Assembly (NCBI GenBank): GCA_002396645.1
Contig: DGYI01000028.1
Location: 1,688-65,687, forward strand
Reading direction: 5' to 3'
DNA length: 64,000 bases
Source of the DNA: Firmicutes bacterium UBA5010
GTDB taxonomy: Bacteria > Bacillota > Clostridia > Tissierellales > Sedimentibacteraceae
The notes under the pieces were generated by a model that worked only from the letters and a program-made list of their open reading frames with translations, ran no database searches and had not been told where the DNA came from. Positions 26,842 through 36,095 of the stretch are shown here, in pieces (the stretch's first letter is position 1; every line of letters starts with the position of its first letter). The position numbers and the translations under genes were made by a program.

Positions 26842-28635
26842 ATGCCTAATATTATTGTATCTAATAAAAATATTAATATTGAATATATTTCAAATAAGAA
26901 TTTAATGCAGATTATGATAGATAACAATGTATTTATCGATAATCCATGCAACGGAAACGGATTGTGCGGAAAATGCAAAATAAAGCTGCTTGATGGCTGT
27001 CTTCCACCGATATCAGAATCCGAAAAAAGGTTTTTAAAAGATGAGGAGATTGTTGATGGCATCAGGCTTGCTTGCTTTGTAATACCGAGTGAGGATATAA
27101 CCATAGAAGTTCTGCAAATTGAAGGAAACTATGATATACTTGCAAAGGGTTATGTTCCTGATATATCTTGTTTTAATCCGGTAATCAGAAAAGTGATAAG
27201 GGAAGTAATTAAACCTACACTTAAAACTCAGACATCATATGAAGATTCCTTATGCAGCAGTTTTGGAACAGAAAAACTCAGTTGGGAATTATTAAAAGAA
27301 TTAGATATTGCTTACGGAAAAATAACTGGCATATTTCATGATGAAAAATTAATCGGTATCGAAGCAGGAGATACTTCAGACAGTCTTTACGGAATTGCAG
27401 TTGATATTGGTACAACAACAATAGTTGCTGCCCTGATTGATATAAAAACAGGAGAAGAGCTTGGAACAGTTTCAAGACTAAATCCCCAAAAAAAGTATGG
27501 ACTTGATGTATTAACCAGAATAACATATTCAGCGGAATACCCGCAGGAAGGTATAGAAAGGCTTCAAAAAGAGATAGTTTCAGTATTGAACGAAATGGTA
27601 GAGGATATAGGCATTAATTATAAAATAGATATAAGAACTATTTATGAAATCTCTGTTGCAGGCAATACAACAATGCTTCATTTTCTTCTTGGAATTGATA
27701 CTGTATCTATAGGCAAGGCACCGTATTCACCTGTGTTTATAAAATCGAAAACTGTAAGTGCCAAACAAATTGGATTAAAAGCAGCTAAAAGTGCCGTTTT
27801 ATATTGTCTTCCTTCAGTTTCTGCATATATAGGGGCGGATATTGTAGCCGGTGCATATGTTTGCCAGCTCCATAATATAAAAGAAAATATCTTGTTTTTG
27901 GATATAGGAACTAACGGAGAAATGATATTATCGAGCAATGGCAGATTGTTATCTTGTTCATGTGCTGCGGGACCTGCTTTAGAAGGTATGAATATAAGTT
28001 CAGGTATGAGAGCAGCGGAGGGAGCCATTGAAGATATAAGAATTACACAGGAGGGTATTAAGCTTAAGACTATAAGAAATAAACAAGCTGTCGGAATATG
28101 CGGAAGCGGAATCTTAGCTGTTGTCAGAGAACTGCTGCGCGTCGGTCTTGTAAAAAAAGACGGTGCTTTTATAAAAAAGAACGAAATAAATGAAGACGAC
28201 TATAGATATGATATGATTCAATTAAATGATTCAAAACGTGAATTTATTCTGACTGAGCATCCGGAAAAAATTGTGATTACACAAAAGGATATAAGACAGG
28301 TTCAGCTTGCTAAAGGGGCTATATTATCAGGATTTTATGCTTTGCTCAAACAGATGAATATTGAAATTCAAGATTTGGACAAGGTTATTATAGCGGGACA
28401 ATTCGGCGCTCATTTGCCTGCTGAGAGTTTAATAGGTTTAGGAATCTTACCTGAAGAGGTTAAGGATAAATTAGTATATGTGGGCAACTCATCAAAGACC
28501 GGAGCCTATATGGCTTTAATGTCAGTTGAAGCACGTAAAGAAATGGAGAATCTTGCAAAGAGTATAGACTATATGGAGCTTAGTGCTTCTGAAGGTTATG
28601 AAGAGTTATTTACTCGGTGTCTTTTATTTTCATAG
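26842..28635 (+). CDS. corrinoid activation protein, [2Fe-2S] plus ASKHA domain
   Basis: A 597-residue reductive activator of corrinoid enzymes (RACE/RamA-like, DUF4445). The N-terminal plant-type ferredoxin has C36, C42, C45 and C78. A linker leads to an ATPase-like domain with AVDIGTTTIVAALID near residue 190, VAGNTTMLHF and LDIGTNGEM. It restores Co(II) corrinoid to the active Co(I) state using ATP. The gene starts 8 nt after the methyltransferase with only a weak ribosome site, so it may be translated by coupling and at low level, as fits an activator. Confidence 0.9.
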   Translation: MPNIIVSNKNINIEYISNKNLMQIMIDNNVFIDNPCNGNGLCGKCKIKLLDGCLPPISESEKRFLKDEEIVDGIRLACFVIPSEDITIEVLQIEGNYDILAKGYVPDISCFNPVIRKVIREVIKPTLKTQTSYEDSLCSSFGTEKLSWELLKELDIAYGKITGIFHDEKLIGIEAGDTSDSLYGIAVDIGTTTIVAALIDIKTGEELGTVSRLNPQKKYGLDVLTRITYSAEYPQEGIERLQKEIVSVLNEMVEDIGINYKIDIRTIYEISVAGNTTMLHFLLGIDTVSIGKAPYSPVFIKSKTVSAKQIGLKAAKSAVLYCLPSVSAYIGADIVAGAYVCQLHNIKENILFLDIGTNGEMILSSNGRLLSCSCAAGPALEGMNISSGMRAAEGAIEDIRITQEGIKLKTIRNKQAVGICGSGILAVVRELLRVGLVKKDGAFIKKNEINEDDYRYDMIQLNDSKREFILTEHPEKIVITQKDIRQVQLAKGAILSGFYALLKQMNIEIQDLDKVIIAGQFGAHLPAESLIGLGILPEEVKDKLVYVGNSSKTGAYMALMSVEARKEMENLAKSIDYMELSASEGYEELFTRCLLFS

Positions 28636-28687
28636 AATAATATTTTAATTACTGTACTTAGTATTAATTGAAGGGAGCGAATTTTAA

Positions 28688-29761
28688 ATGATTAAAGAAG
28701 AAATGACTCCGAGAGAGAGAATGGATGCATTCAGTCGAGGAGAGGAAATTGATAGAGTGATTTGTGTTCCCGATATGGGTGTAACAATGATTTCTTTTCT
28801 CGGAATAAAAGCAAGTGAGTATTATCATTCTCCCGAGCTTATGGCAGAGCTGGAAATTGAATTATTTAAAAGACTGCGTCATGACAGTGTAAGCATATCC
28901 ACAAGTCTTAGAGGAATGGCAGAAGCTATGGGCGCTAAAGTAGCATATCCTGACTACAATATTTCATATCTGTCGGAGCCTGCTGTTAAATCTATAGAAG
29001 AAATAGAGAATTTAAAAGTAGTTAATCCGTTAAAAGACGGGAAATTGCCTATTTTGCTTAAGGCATTAAGACTTACCAGAGATGCACTTATAAAGGATGT
29101 GGATGTAGGAGCTGCTATGTCCGGTCCGTTTAGTGTTGCGTCTTCTGTAGTCGGAACAGAAAATCTGCTGAGATGGATGGTAAGACATCCTGAAAAAGTT
29201 CATGTTCTAATGAGCATAGTTGCCGAATCAAATAACAGATATATTGAAGAAGTTGCTAAATTAGGCCTGTCAATCGGTTTTGCAGATCCAATGTCATCAA
29301 CAAGCATTATAAATCCAAAGTTGTTTAAGGAATTTTCTTTGCCTTACCTTAAAATCAATATAAATAAAATTAAAGAAACAACAAAAAGTGCACCGGGTAT
29401 ACATATTTGCGGAAAAAGTAAGAGATTATGGCAGGATGTTGTTAATGCTGGAATTTCTAATTTCAGTATCGATAATGAAGAGGATTTAGAAAAAGCAAAA
29501 GAAATCATGGGAGATAAAGTTGTGATTACAGGTAATGTACCGCCTGTAGATGTAGTTCACTTAGGCAGCAGAGATGATATAAATAAATCAGTAAAGGAAT
29601 GTATCAGAAAGGCTTATGATTCGCCAAAAGGTTATATACTCAGCACAGGCTGTCAAATTCCAATGAACACAGCTATAGAGAAAGTTGAAATGTTTATGGA
29701 AGCAGGCAGAAAATATGGAAAATATCCGATAGATTTAGATTTGTTAAACAGTGCGGAATAA
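28688..29761 (+). CDS. second MtaA/CmuA-type methyltransferase
   Basis: A 357-residue UroD-fold enzyme with H239 and C241 (HICG) and C322 (STGCQIP). It opens with TPRERMDAFSRGEEIDR, like MtaA and MtbA proteins. It closes the operon, 53 nt after the activator with its own strong AAGGGAG. Together with the enzyme at 25818 it gives two complete methyltransferases for one corrinoid protein, one probably substrate-side and one acceptor-side. Confidence 0.88.
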   Translation: MIKEEMTPRERMDAFSRGEEIDRVICVPDMGVTMISFLGIKASEYYHSPELMAELEIELFKRLRHDSVSISTSLRGMAEAMGAKVAYPDYNISYLSEPAVKSIEEIENLKVVNPLKDGKLPILLKALRLTRDALIKDVDVGAAMSGPFSVASSVVGTENLLRWMVRHPEKVHVLMSIVAESNNRYIEEVAKLGLSIGFADPMSSTSIINPKLFKEFSLPYLKININKIKETTKSAPGIHICGKSKRLWQDVVNAGISNFSIDNEEDLEKAKEIMGDKVVITGNVPPVDVVHLGSRDDINKSVKECIRKAYDSPKGYILSTGCQIPMNTAIEKVEMFMEAGRKYGKYPIDLDLLNSAE

Positions 29762-29774
29762 TGATTGATAAGTA

Positions 29775-29803
29775 AAAAACACCCTAATCGTGAGGGTGTT
29801 TTT
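29775..29803. terminator. two-way terminator
   Basis: AAAAACACCCT (29775-29785) and AGGGTGTTTTT (29793-29803) form a perfect 11-bp stem with A and T runs on both sides, between convergent genes. Confidence 0.88.
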
Positions 29804-29817
29804 GTACATGTACAGTA

Positions 29818-30726
29818 TTAATTATTCTCTTTAACGGGTCTTGCCTCTATATATCCTCTATATCCCATTGGGGCTAATTGAAATCTCGGCGAAGCCTCTA
29901 AAGCCCATTTATATCCGTATATAGTAGGATCAAATTTATCAATATGTTTCCATATTTCATCAATTGCATCTTCAAATTCATCATCGTTATAAGGCTCTCC
30001 CTGGAAGATCATCATTTTGCACGGTGGAAGTTCGATTATTTCAAAGTCCTTCGGAATTATATTTGAGTAATTTAATGGAACTTCAACCCCTTGAACATAT
30101 TCGGATGTTCCTTCTTTTATCAAAGATTTTGGAAGCCACATTCCTATAGGTTCATATAACGCTTCCTTTACACTTGTGAGAATTGACCAGACATCACATC
30201 CTACTTCCTCACAATATTCAAAGTAATGCTTAGCTTTTAATCCTCTTCTTAATAAAACCTTTCTTGCAGGTCTCTCTACAATTTGAACAAATATTGATTT
30301 TGTTTTTTTATCACTGTTCATAGAAATATCTCCTTTTTTTAGGTTTGGGTAAGTGTTATGTATTTTATAAGGCATAAACAGTTTAATAGGCGGTGTATTT
30401 TTCATATAATTTCTGGGACTTATGCCAAATTGTTTGGAAAATGCCCTTGTAAAGCCTTCATGCGAATCAAACACGAAATCTAATGCAACATCAATAACCT
30501 TTACATCATTATCACGTAAAATTATAGCTGCTTTGCTTAATCTTAAAGCTCTGATGTAGTCAAAAGGTGTTTTTTTTGTAAGCTCCTTAAACAATCTTGC
30601 AGCATGCCATGGCGAATATCCTACTGCATTAGCCAATTGCTTAAGGGTAATACTGCCGCTTAAATTATTTTCAATGTAATCTTGCATGAGTCGAACTGCC
30701 TTAACCGTTTCTTCCTTATTCATCAT
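29818..30726 (-). CDS. AraC-type regulator with GyrI-like effector domain
   Basis: A 302-residue regulator. Residues about 5-105 carry two helix-turn-helix units of the AraC/XylS type (LKQLANAVGYSPWHAARLFKE and FDSHEGFTRAFSKQFGISPRNY). Residues about 145-300 are a GyrI-like/BmrR-type ligand-binding fold. Such proteins usually sense hydrophobic drugs or metabolites and control nearby exporters or enzymes. It is convergent with the corrinoid locus and reads away from the acetyltransferase behind it; the target is unknown. Confidence 0.88.
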   Translation of the reverse strand: MMNKEETVKAVRLMQDYIENNLSGSITLKQLANAVGYSPWHAARLFKELTKKTPFDYIRALRLSKAAIILRDNDVKVIDVALDFVFDSHEGFTRAFSKQFGISPRNYMKNTPPIKLFMPYKIHNTYPNLKKGDISMNSDKKTKSIFVQIVERPARKVLLRRGLKAKHYFEYCEEVGCDVWSILTSVKEALYEPIGMWLPKSLIKEGTSEYVQGVEVPLNYSNIIPKDFEIIELPPCKMMIFQGEPYNDDEFEDAIDEIWKHIDKFDPTIYGYKWALEASPRFQLAPMGYRGYIEARPVKENN

Positions 30727-30799
30727 ATCACTTCCTTGTATGAACAGTTTAACTGAAATAGTATATTAGTTCTTGACTTATATTGCTAAATAATTAATT

Positions 30800-31213
30800 T
30801 TATAAAAGTTTTACAAATGCCAATGTATTACAGCTATCAGCAGTAAAAAAACCACAGCTTTTGTAAAAAGCAATCGTTCTGTCTTCATTATCTGTAAGAA
30901 GTACTTTTTGCCTTACATTTTTATACTCATTCATTATTTCGTTTATTAAAAGTCTGCCTATACCTTGTCTTTGATAAGTTTGTTTTACCAGGATATCCTG
31001 TATGTACACAATAGTCATCCCGTCACCGACAGCGCGCAATACGCCTACTAATTCATTATCCTTCCAGGCAGTTATAATTGATAAAGAGCAATAGAAAGCT
31101 TTTAGCAAAACATCTAAGTCTTTGGTATATGAAGTCCAGCCGGCATCACTGTATAGAGCTTCTATCTCCTTGATATCAGGTATTTCATTGATTTTTATTA
31201 TAATTTTATCCAT
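30800..31213 (-). CDS. GNAT family acetyltransferase
   Basis: A 137-residue N-acetyltransferase with the CoA-binding loop QTYQRQGIGRLLINEIM and the C-terminal NEDRTIAFYKSCGF. Substrate unknown. A palindrome resembling MerR-family operators lies upstream at 31296-31312, suggesting induced expression. It reads in the same direction as the AraC/GyrI-like gene, 73 nt ahead of it. Confidence 0.85.
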   Translation of the reverse strand: MDKIIIKINEIPDIKEIEALYSDAGWTSYTKDLDVLLKAFYCSLSIITAWKDNELVGVLRAVGDGMTIVYIQDILVKQTYQRQGIGRLLINEIMNEYKNVRQKVLLTDNEDRTIAFYKSCGFFTADSCNTLAFVKLL

Positions 31214-31284
31214 ATGTTTTCTCCTTTAATATTTTTTGTTTGATATTAAAGTATCACTCTTAATTTAACCATAAAATCATCCGT

Positions 31285-31323
31285 ATATCCATAGCCTCAA
31301 GTTTCACTTGAGTCATTGGATAT
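31285..31323 (-). promoter_or_regulatory. MerR/SoxR-like operator palindrome
   Basis: CTCAAGT (31296-31302) and ACTTGAG (31306-31312) pair around TTC, nested in an outer ATATCCA/TGGATAT repeat (31285-31291, 31317-31323). On the minus strand the palindrome sits between ATGACT and TATGGA, as in promoters opened by MerR-family proteins. No MerR gene is in the window. Confidence 0.45.
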
Positions 31324-31487
31324 TATATCATAATATTTGTTTTAGCGATATATTTTAAATCAAATAAAATATTTATTCGTTTAATTTATTAGAGATTGTA
31401 AAATCAAGTATATTTGTGTTAAAATTAACTATAAAATAAATATCTTACAAGTTTTAAAGGTTGATATGATGGAGGCAAGATATAGGT

Positions 31488-32144
31488 ATGAAAGTATATG
31501 ATGAAGTAGAGTATAAAAAATATGTGGAAAGCTTAACCGGAGAATATAAGGACTGCTATCAAAAGATAGAAGGATATATTAAGGTTTCTTTCAGCGGAAA
31601 TAATGAATCCGAGCAAAACTGTGTATATGCAATACTAGGGGAATTAATAGCCGCTCAAGGCAGCCATAAACCGTTGTCAACGGTGATAGAGGGAAATATA
31701 AAGGATTATTGCGACAAATATATAGAATTAAATCAAGCACCTAATGCAAGACTGGTGAAAACACTGCATACTTCTGCCTTATATGCAGGTCTTATATTGA
31801 TTATTATGCTTACGAGAGCTATAAGAATTCATTCTATGGACTTTGCAGAAAATATAAGCTTTGGAGTATTGGAAATGGTAGCTTTAACTTACATAATATT
31901 TTGGAGTATTATAAGGTTATTTATAGTAAGTATTGCAGCTGAAAACAATAAAGGAGTTAAAAATTTAGACATATATCTAAACATAATGTTTATATTAGTT
32001 TTATTTCCGATTATAAATATAAGTGCTAAGCTAAGCAATTTTGAAATTAAAGTGCCGTTTATATTAATTATTGCTATTGTAATTCTTATAGCTTTAACTC
32101 TTATATATGTAAATAAGAAAAGAAAAGATCAATTAACAGATTAA
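31488..32144 (+). CDS. membrane protein of unknown function
   Basis: A 218-residue protein I do not recognise. Residues 1-85 are soluble and charged, in the style of small DUF1048-like heads, and about four membrane helices follow (near 92-107, 128-146, 158-174 and 187-206), with a basic C-terminus. The start codon has a modest GGAGGC upstream. It precedes the kinase-like gene by 17 nt, so the two are likely co-transcribed. Confidence 0.75.
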   Translation: MKVYDEVEYKKYVESLTGEYKDCYQKIEGYIKVSFSGNNESEQNCVYAILGELIAAQGSHKPLSTVIEGNIKDYCDKYIELNQAPNARLVKTLHTSALYAGLILIIMLTRAIRIHSMDFAENISFGVLEMVALTYIIFWSIIRLFIVSIAAENNKGVKNLDIYLNIMFILVLFPIINISAKLSNFEIKVPFILIIAIVILIALTLIYVNKKRKDQLTD

Positions 32145-32161
32145 AATGACAAGGAGCTAAT

Positions 32162-32962
32162 ATGAAAGAATTATTAAAAAGTCTCCCATATAATATTAAA
32201 AAGCATATTAAAGATTTTTCATATGGTATAGATGATATCGGACATTCAGGAGCTAAAATACTATGCTTCGAGAATGACATGGTTCTTAAGATAGAATTAT
32301 CATCCGAAACATCAAATACGGAACATACTATGATTAAATGGCTGCAAAATAAGCTGCCTGTTCCAAAGCTTATAGAGTCTTGCAGTGCAGATGGATATAA
32401 TTATCTTCTAATGTCTAAGCTTGAGGGACGTATGTCATGTGATGAATATTATTTAAAAAAGCCTGAAGAATTGGTACGCTTGTTGGCGGAGGGATTAAAA
32501 ATGCTATGGAAGGTAGACATATCTGATTGTCCCTATATAAATGTCGCTGAAAACAAGCTGAAATCAGCCAGATTAAAAATTGAGGAAAAGTTAATAGATA
32601 TTGAAGATTTTGAACCTGAAACTTTTTCTGAAAATGGATTTAAGGATATAGAGGAGCTTTACAAATTTTTGGAGGATAATAAGCCTAATCAAGAATTATT
32701 ATTTTCTCATGGAGACTACTGCTTACCGAATATTTTTTTTAACAATATTAAAAATATTGTTAGCGATCATAGTGTAAGTGGATTTATAGATTTAGGTAAC
32801 TGCGGCATAGCCGATAAATGGCAGGATATAGCTTTGTGTGTAAGGTCTTTAGCTTATAATTTAGGCACTGATGCTTATACAGATTTATTATTTGAAGAGT
32901 TGGAAATTGAAAAGAACATTGATAAGATAAGGTATTATATATTATTAGAAAAATTATTCTAG
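32162..32962 (+). CDS. APH(3')-like aminoglycoside phosphotransferase family protein
   Basis: A 266-residue small-molecule kinase close in length to APH(3') enzymes (about 264). The catalytic loop H183-G-D185-YCLPN190 and the metal motif IDLGNCGIADKWQDIA are intact, and the C-terminus RYYILLEKLF matches the APH(3') end. This makes a true aminoglycoside kinase possible, but the class also includes kinases for other substrates, and clostridia are naturally tolerant of aminoglycosides. No mobile element flanks it. Confidence 0.8.
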   Translation: MKELLKSLPYNIKKHIKDFSYGIDDIGHSGAKILCFENDMVLKIELSSETSNTEHTMIKWLQNKLPVPKLIESCSADGYNYLLMSKLEGRMSCDEYYLKKPEELVRLLAEGLKMLWKVDISDCPYINVAENKLKSARLKIEEKLIDIEDFEPETFSENGFKDIEELYKFLEDNKPNQELLFSHGDYCLPNIFFNNIKNIVSDHSVSGFIDLGNCGIADKWQDIALCVRSLAYNLGTDAYTDLLFEELEIEKNIDKIRYYILLEKLF

Positions 32963-33023
32963 TTTCATCAGATATCAATTTATATTAAGGCTTTATATTG
33001 AAATAAACTATTTGGAGGTAATT

Positions 33024-33518
33024 ATGAGCAATTCAATAAAATTAAGAAAAATAACTGGAAATGAATTTAATATTTGGAAAGAAGAATCTATAAAAAGCTA
33101 TGCAGAGGATTTACTTTCGGCAGGGCAATGCACACAGGAAAATGCTATAGAAAGAGCAAATGCTGATTTTAATAATATTTTGACGGAAGGAATATCAACT
33201 CCGAATAATTTTATTTACATAGCAGAGAACATGGACAAAGAGGCAGTGGGTATAATTTGGTATGAAACGAATACTGATAAAAAAGCTTTTATTGCGGACT
33301 TTCTTGTTTATTCAAATTACAGGGGAAAAGGCTACGGAAAAAGTATATTGCAAGAGTTAGAGCTTGTTGTCAAGGAACAAGGTATTGAAAAAATATTATT
33401 GCATGTGTTTGAAAAAAATATAACAGCCCGTGAATTGTATAAAAAAATGGGATATATAGAGGTTCAAGCTGAAGATATTGAAGAAGGCAGCATATACATG
33501 CGAAAAAATCTTATATAA
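33024..33518 (+). CDS. GNAT family acetyltransferase
   Basis: A 164-residue N-acetyltransferase with the acetyl-CoA loop YSNYRGKGYGKSIL and the C-terminal NITARELYKKMGY. ATG 33024 follows TTGGAGG; an in-frame TTG at 33012 is inside that site. Substrate unknown. It is one of five GNAT genes within 6.5 kb. Confidence 0.86.
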   Translation: MSNSIKLRKITGNEFNIWKEESIKSYAEDLLSAGQCTQENAIERANADFNNILTEGISTPNNFIYIAENMDKEAVGIIWYETNTDKKAFIADFLVYSNYRGKGYGKSILQELELVVKEQGIEKILLHVFEKNITARELYKKMGYIEVQAEDIEEGSIYMRKNLI

Positions 33519-33553
33519 TTATTATTAAATAATATAGAAAGGTAAAGGAAGAT

Positions 33554-34147
33554 ATGCACAAAATATTTGGAACTGTAAAAGATAAGAAAGAGAGAGTATT
33601 AAATGGCGTTACAGTATCTTTAATGAATGAATATTTTGAAGATGTAGCAACAACATTTACTAATGAAAACGGAAAATATATTTTAGAGGCTGAGAGCAGA
33701 CACTATCCATACCTTATTATTGTAAGAGATTATGCAGAGAAATTTCTCGAATATTGGTGTCAAAATATAAGTTTGAATAAAGATATAGAGATTAATTGCG
33801 CAATTGACAAGCTTGAAATATATGGACTTCATTGTTTTAAAATAAAGGGAGCTTCGCCCGCTTTAACAGTATATTTCAGACCTATGAGTCTTGAAAAACA
33901 GTTAAATGGAGAGATTGATATTGTTCCAAGACTGAAAAAAGAACAAATAACAGTACATATTAACGCAGAGTCATCGAAAGTGTTTGTGTTAAATGAGGTA
34001 AAGGAATATTGTCAAGATATGAATATGACTGCATATCTGATGCAGGTAAGTTTGCCTGAAAAATATTATCCTGTCAACGAAAATTTTATTGATATCCGTA
34101 TAAATGACGAACATGGAAATTATGGTCAGGCATCTATGTATTTTTGA
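33554..34147 (+). CDS. carboxypeptidase-regulatory-like domain protein
   Basis: A 197-residue protein. Residues 1-75 (IFGTVKDKKERVLNGVTVSL, then TTFTNENGKYILEA) are a beta-sandwich of the CarboxypepD_reg type usually found on secreted proteins, but no signal peptide is present. The second half is an unrecognised beta-rich domain ending in GNYGQASMYF. Function unknown. Confidence 0.75.
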   Translation: MHKIFGTVKDKKERVLNGVTVSLMNEYFEDVATTFTNENGKYILEAESRHYPYLIIVRDYAEKFLEYWCQNISLNKDIEINCAIDKLEIYGLHCFKIKGASPALTVYFRPMSLEKQLNGEIDIVPRLKKEQITVHINAESSKVFVLNEVKEYCQDMNMTAYLMQVSLPEKYYPVNENFIDIRINDEHGNYGQASMYF

Positions 34148-34157
34148 TTTTAAAGAC

Positions 34158-34234
34158 TAATGTGAAAATCTTTCACATTATATATTTATAATGCCATTTC
34201 GATTTATCGATGTAGTCAGAGTTATGGCATAATA
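34158..34234 (+). repeat. two hairpins before a GNAT gene
   Basis: TAATGTGAAA (34158-34167) and TTTCACATTA (34171-34180) form a 10-bp stem that may end the upstream gene. A second stem pairs 34187-34197 with 34224-34234 (one mismatch), its right arm touching the AGGAGG of the next gene. Confidence 0.55.
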
Positions 34235-34244
34235 GGAGGTTATA

Positions 34245-34784
34245 ATGATAAGATTAGAAACTGAAAGAACTATAATTCGTGAGCCTTCTATCAATGATTT
34301 AGAATTGCATCACAGGCTTTTCTCTGATGATAAGGTCATGTATTATTTACAGGATATAAAAACTAAATCTATAGAAGAATCAAGAGAAAATTTATTGGCA
34401 TCAATTGAGGATATAGATTCCGAAGATAGAAAACTCTATTTTTTTAAAATCGTAGAAAAAAACAGTTTTGAGCATATCGGTGATATAGGATATACTGTAA
34501 CTCATTTTACCCCTATAGGGAAGTTTGTTCATTTAGGATATTTTATTCATGAGAAGTTTTGGTCTAAGGGATATGTATCCGAAGCCGTAAGGGAACTTAT
34601 TAGATTTGCTTTTGAGGAAAATGATGTTTACAGAATATCTACAGGCTGTCTATCGGAAAATATAGGCTCTGAAAAAGTTATGCAGAAATGTGGATTCATA
34701 AAAGAAGCTGAGCATAAAAATGTTCAATGGCACGACGGAAAAGCTAAAACCAGAGTAGAGTACAGATTATTGAAAAGCGAATAG
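34245..34784 (+). CDS. GNAT acetyltransferase, RimJ/RimL type
   Basis: A 179-residue acetyltransferase. It opens with the RimJ/L pattern LETERTIIREPSINDLE, has FWSKGYVSEAVRELIRFAF as the CoA segment, and ends with NIGSEKVMQKCGF. Relatives acetylate protein N-termini or small amines. A strong AGGAGG precedes it. Confidence 0.88.
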   Translation: MIRLETERTIIREPSINDLELHHRLFSDDKVMYYLQDIKTKSIEESRENLLASIEDIDSEDRKLYFFKIVEKNSFEHIGDIGYTVTHFTPIGKFVHLGYFIHEKFWSKGYVSEAVRELIRFAFEENDVYRISTGCLSENIGSEKVMQKCGFIKEAEHKNVQWHDGKAKTRVEYRLLKSE

Positions 34785-34815
34785 CAAAAATAAAAGCAGA
34801 TTGAGGAAATTTAAT

Positions 34816-35538
34816 ATGGATATAGGTAAAATTAATGAAAATATACAACTTGCTTTGGATTATTTAGGAAAAGATAAACTTTTACATATTGATATGATTG
34901 AGCCTATAAGAAGGAATACCTGTGATATATTGTATGCAGATTCTGACGGTGTTCTTATACATGAAAAAAATAGCAATTCTTATATGCTTACAACTAACAG
35001 CATTGATCTGGCAAAAAAATTAATTGATACTCTTCCTCAAAAAGGGCTGTTTGTTATTCATCAAGAAGAGTTATTTGACTTAATTAAAGATAAATTTGCT
35101 TATAAAAACTACTTTGAATGCAGGCAGGCAGCATATCTGAGTATTAATCCACCGAAGTTAAATAAGGATATTTTAATTAAACTCTTAGAGAATAAGGATA
35201 AAAATATAGTAAGAGAAAACTATGAGTCCATGGATGAGGATTTTGATTATACTTCATTTTTGATTGATGAAAAACAAATGTGGGGTGCTTTTAAAGACAA
35301 TGCTCTTATGGGATTTATAGGTATACATAGTGAAGGAAGCATAGGACTTTTGGAAGTGCTTCCCGAATATAGAAATATGGGTGTGGCTCAGGCACTTCAA
35401 AATTTTTTAATTGAGTATATGTTAAAAAAAGATTGGATACCATTCGGACAAGTGTTTTTAGATAATGATAAATCCTTAAATTTACAGAAAAAATTAGGGC
35501 TTGAAGTTTCGGAAAAGAGTGTTTTTTGGTTTTATTAA
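34816..35538 (+). CDS. GNAT acetyltransferase with N-terminal extension
   Basis: A 240-residue protein: an N-terminal region of about 110 residues without clear motif, then a GNAT domain with LEVLPEYRNMGVAQALQNFL and a C-terminal NDKSLNLQKKLGLEVSE. ATG 34816 follows TTGAGGAAA; TTG 34801 in the same frame is part of that site. Substrate unknown. Confidence 0.82.
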   Translation: MDIGKINENIQLALDYLGKDKLLHIDMIEPIRRNTCDILYADSDGVLIHEKNSNSYMLTTNSIDLAKKLIDTLPQKGLFVIHQEELFDLIKDKFAYKNYFECRQAAYLSINPPKLNKDILIKLLENKDKNIVRENYESMDEDFDYTSFLIDEKQMWGAFKDNALMGFIGIHSEGSIGLLEVLPEYRNMGVAQALQNFLIEYMLKKDWIPFGQVFLDNDKSLNLQKKLGLEVSEKSVFWFY

Positions 35539-35630
35539 TATAACGCTTTATTAATGTATTTTTCTAATGTAAGCAGTAAGTAAATCATGACATACATAGA
35601 ATATTCTTAAATAGGAGGAAAAGTATTTTT

Positions 35631-36074
35631 ATGAAAAAATTAAATAAAAGAGTAATAGGCATAGCTGTTATATCTATCATTGTATTATTTATATATTCAT
35701 ATTTTAATGTAAAAGGAAAAGATATCGAGGGAGTGTCAAAGATTTCATCAGATTGTTCTGTGAGCATTGTAAAATCCTATCATCTTGATAATAATCAAAA
35801 AGAATATATTCTTAATGCTCAACAAATAGACATGCTGAAAAATTTAATTTTAGTCTCAGATTTCACAAGAAAGTTATCCTCTACAGTTCAATTTAATGAT
35901 AAGGATAGATATGAAATCAAAATTGATTTTAATAATTCTCAAGATTTTTTAATGATAGACTGTATTGGGAATGAATATATTTCAGTTACAAATCAATTTA
36001 ACGGGAAACATCTGAAAATAAATAATTCTGATTGGAAAGCTACACTCGAACAAATAATATCATTATACGATTAA
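35631..36074 (+). CDS. small membrane-anchored protein of unknown function
   Basis: A 147-residue protein with one N-terminal membrane helix (about 9-25) after a basic start, then a soluble domain of about 115 residues facing outward, rich in Asn, Asp and Ile, with no lipobox and no motif I recognise. It has a strong AGGAGG. Probably an exported protein specific to this lineage. Confidence 0.65.
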   Translation: MKKLNKRVIGIAVISIIVLFIYSYFNVKGKDIEGVSKISSDCSVSIVKSYHLDNNQKEYILNAQQIDMLKNLILVSDFTRKLSSTVQFNDKDRYEIKIDFNNSQDFLMIDCIGNEYISVTNQFNGKHLKINNSDWKATLEQIISLYD

Positions 36075-36095
36075 AAATTAAGGGGGATAAATTAT

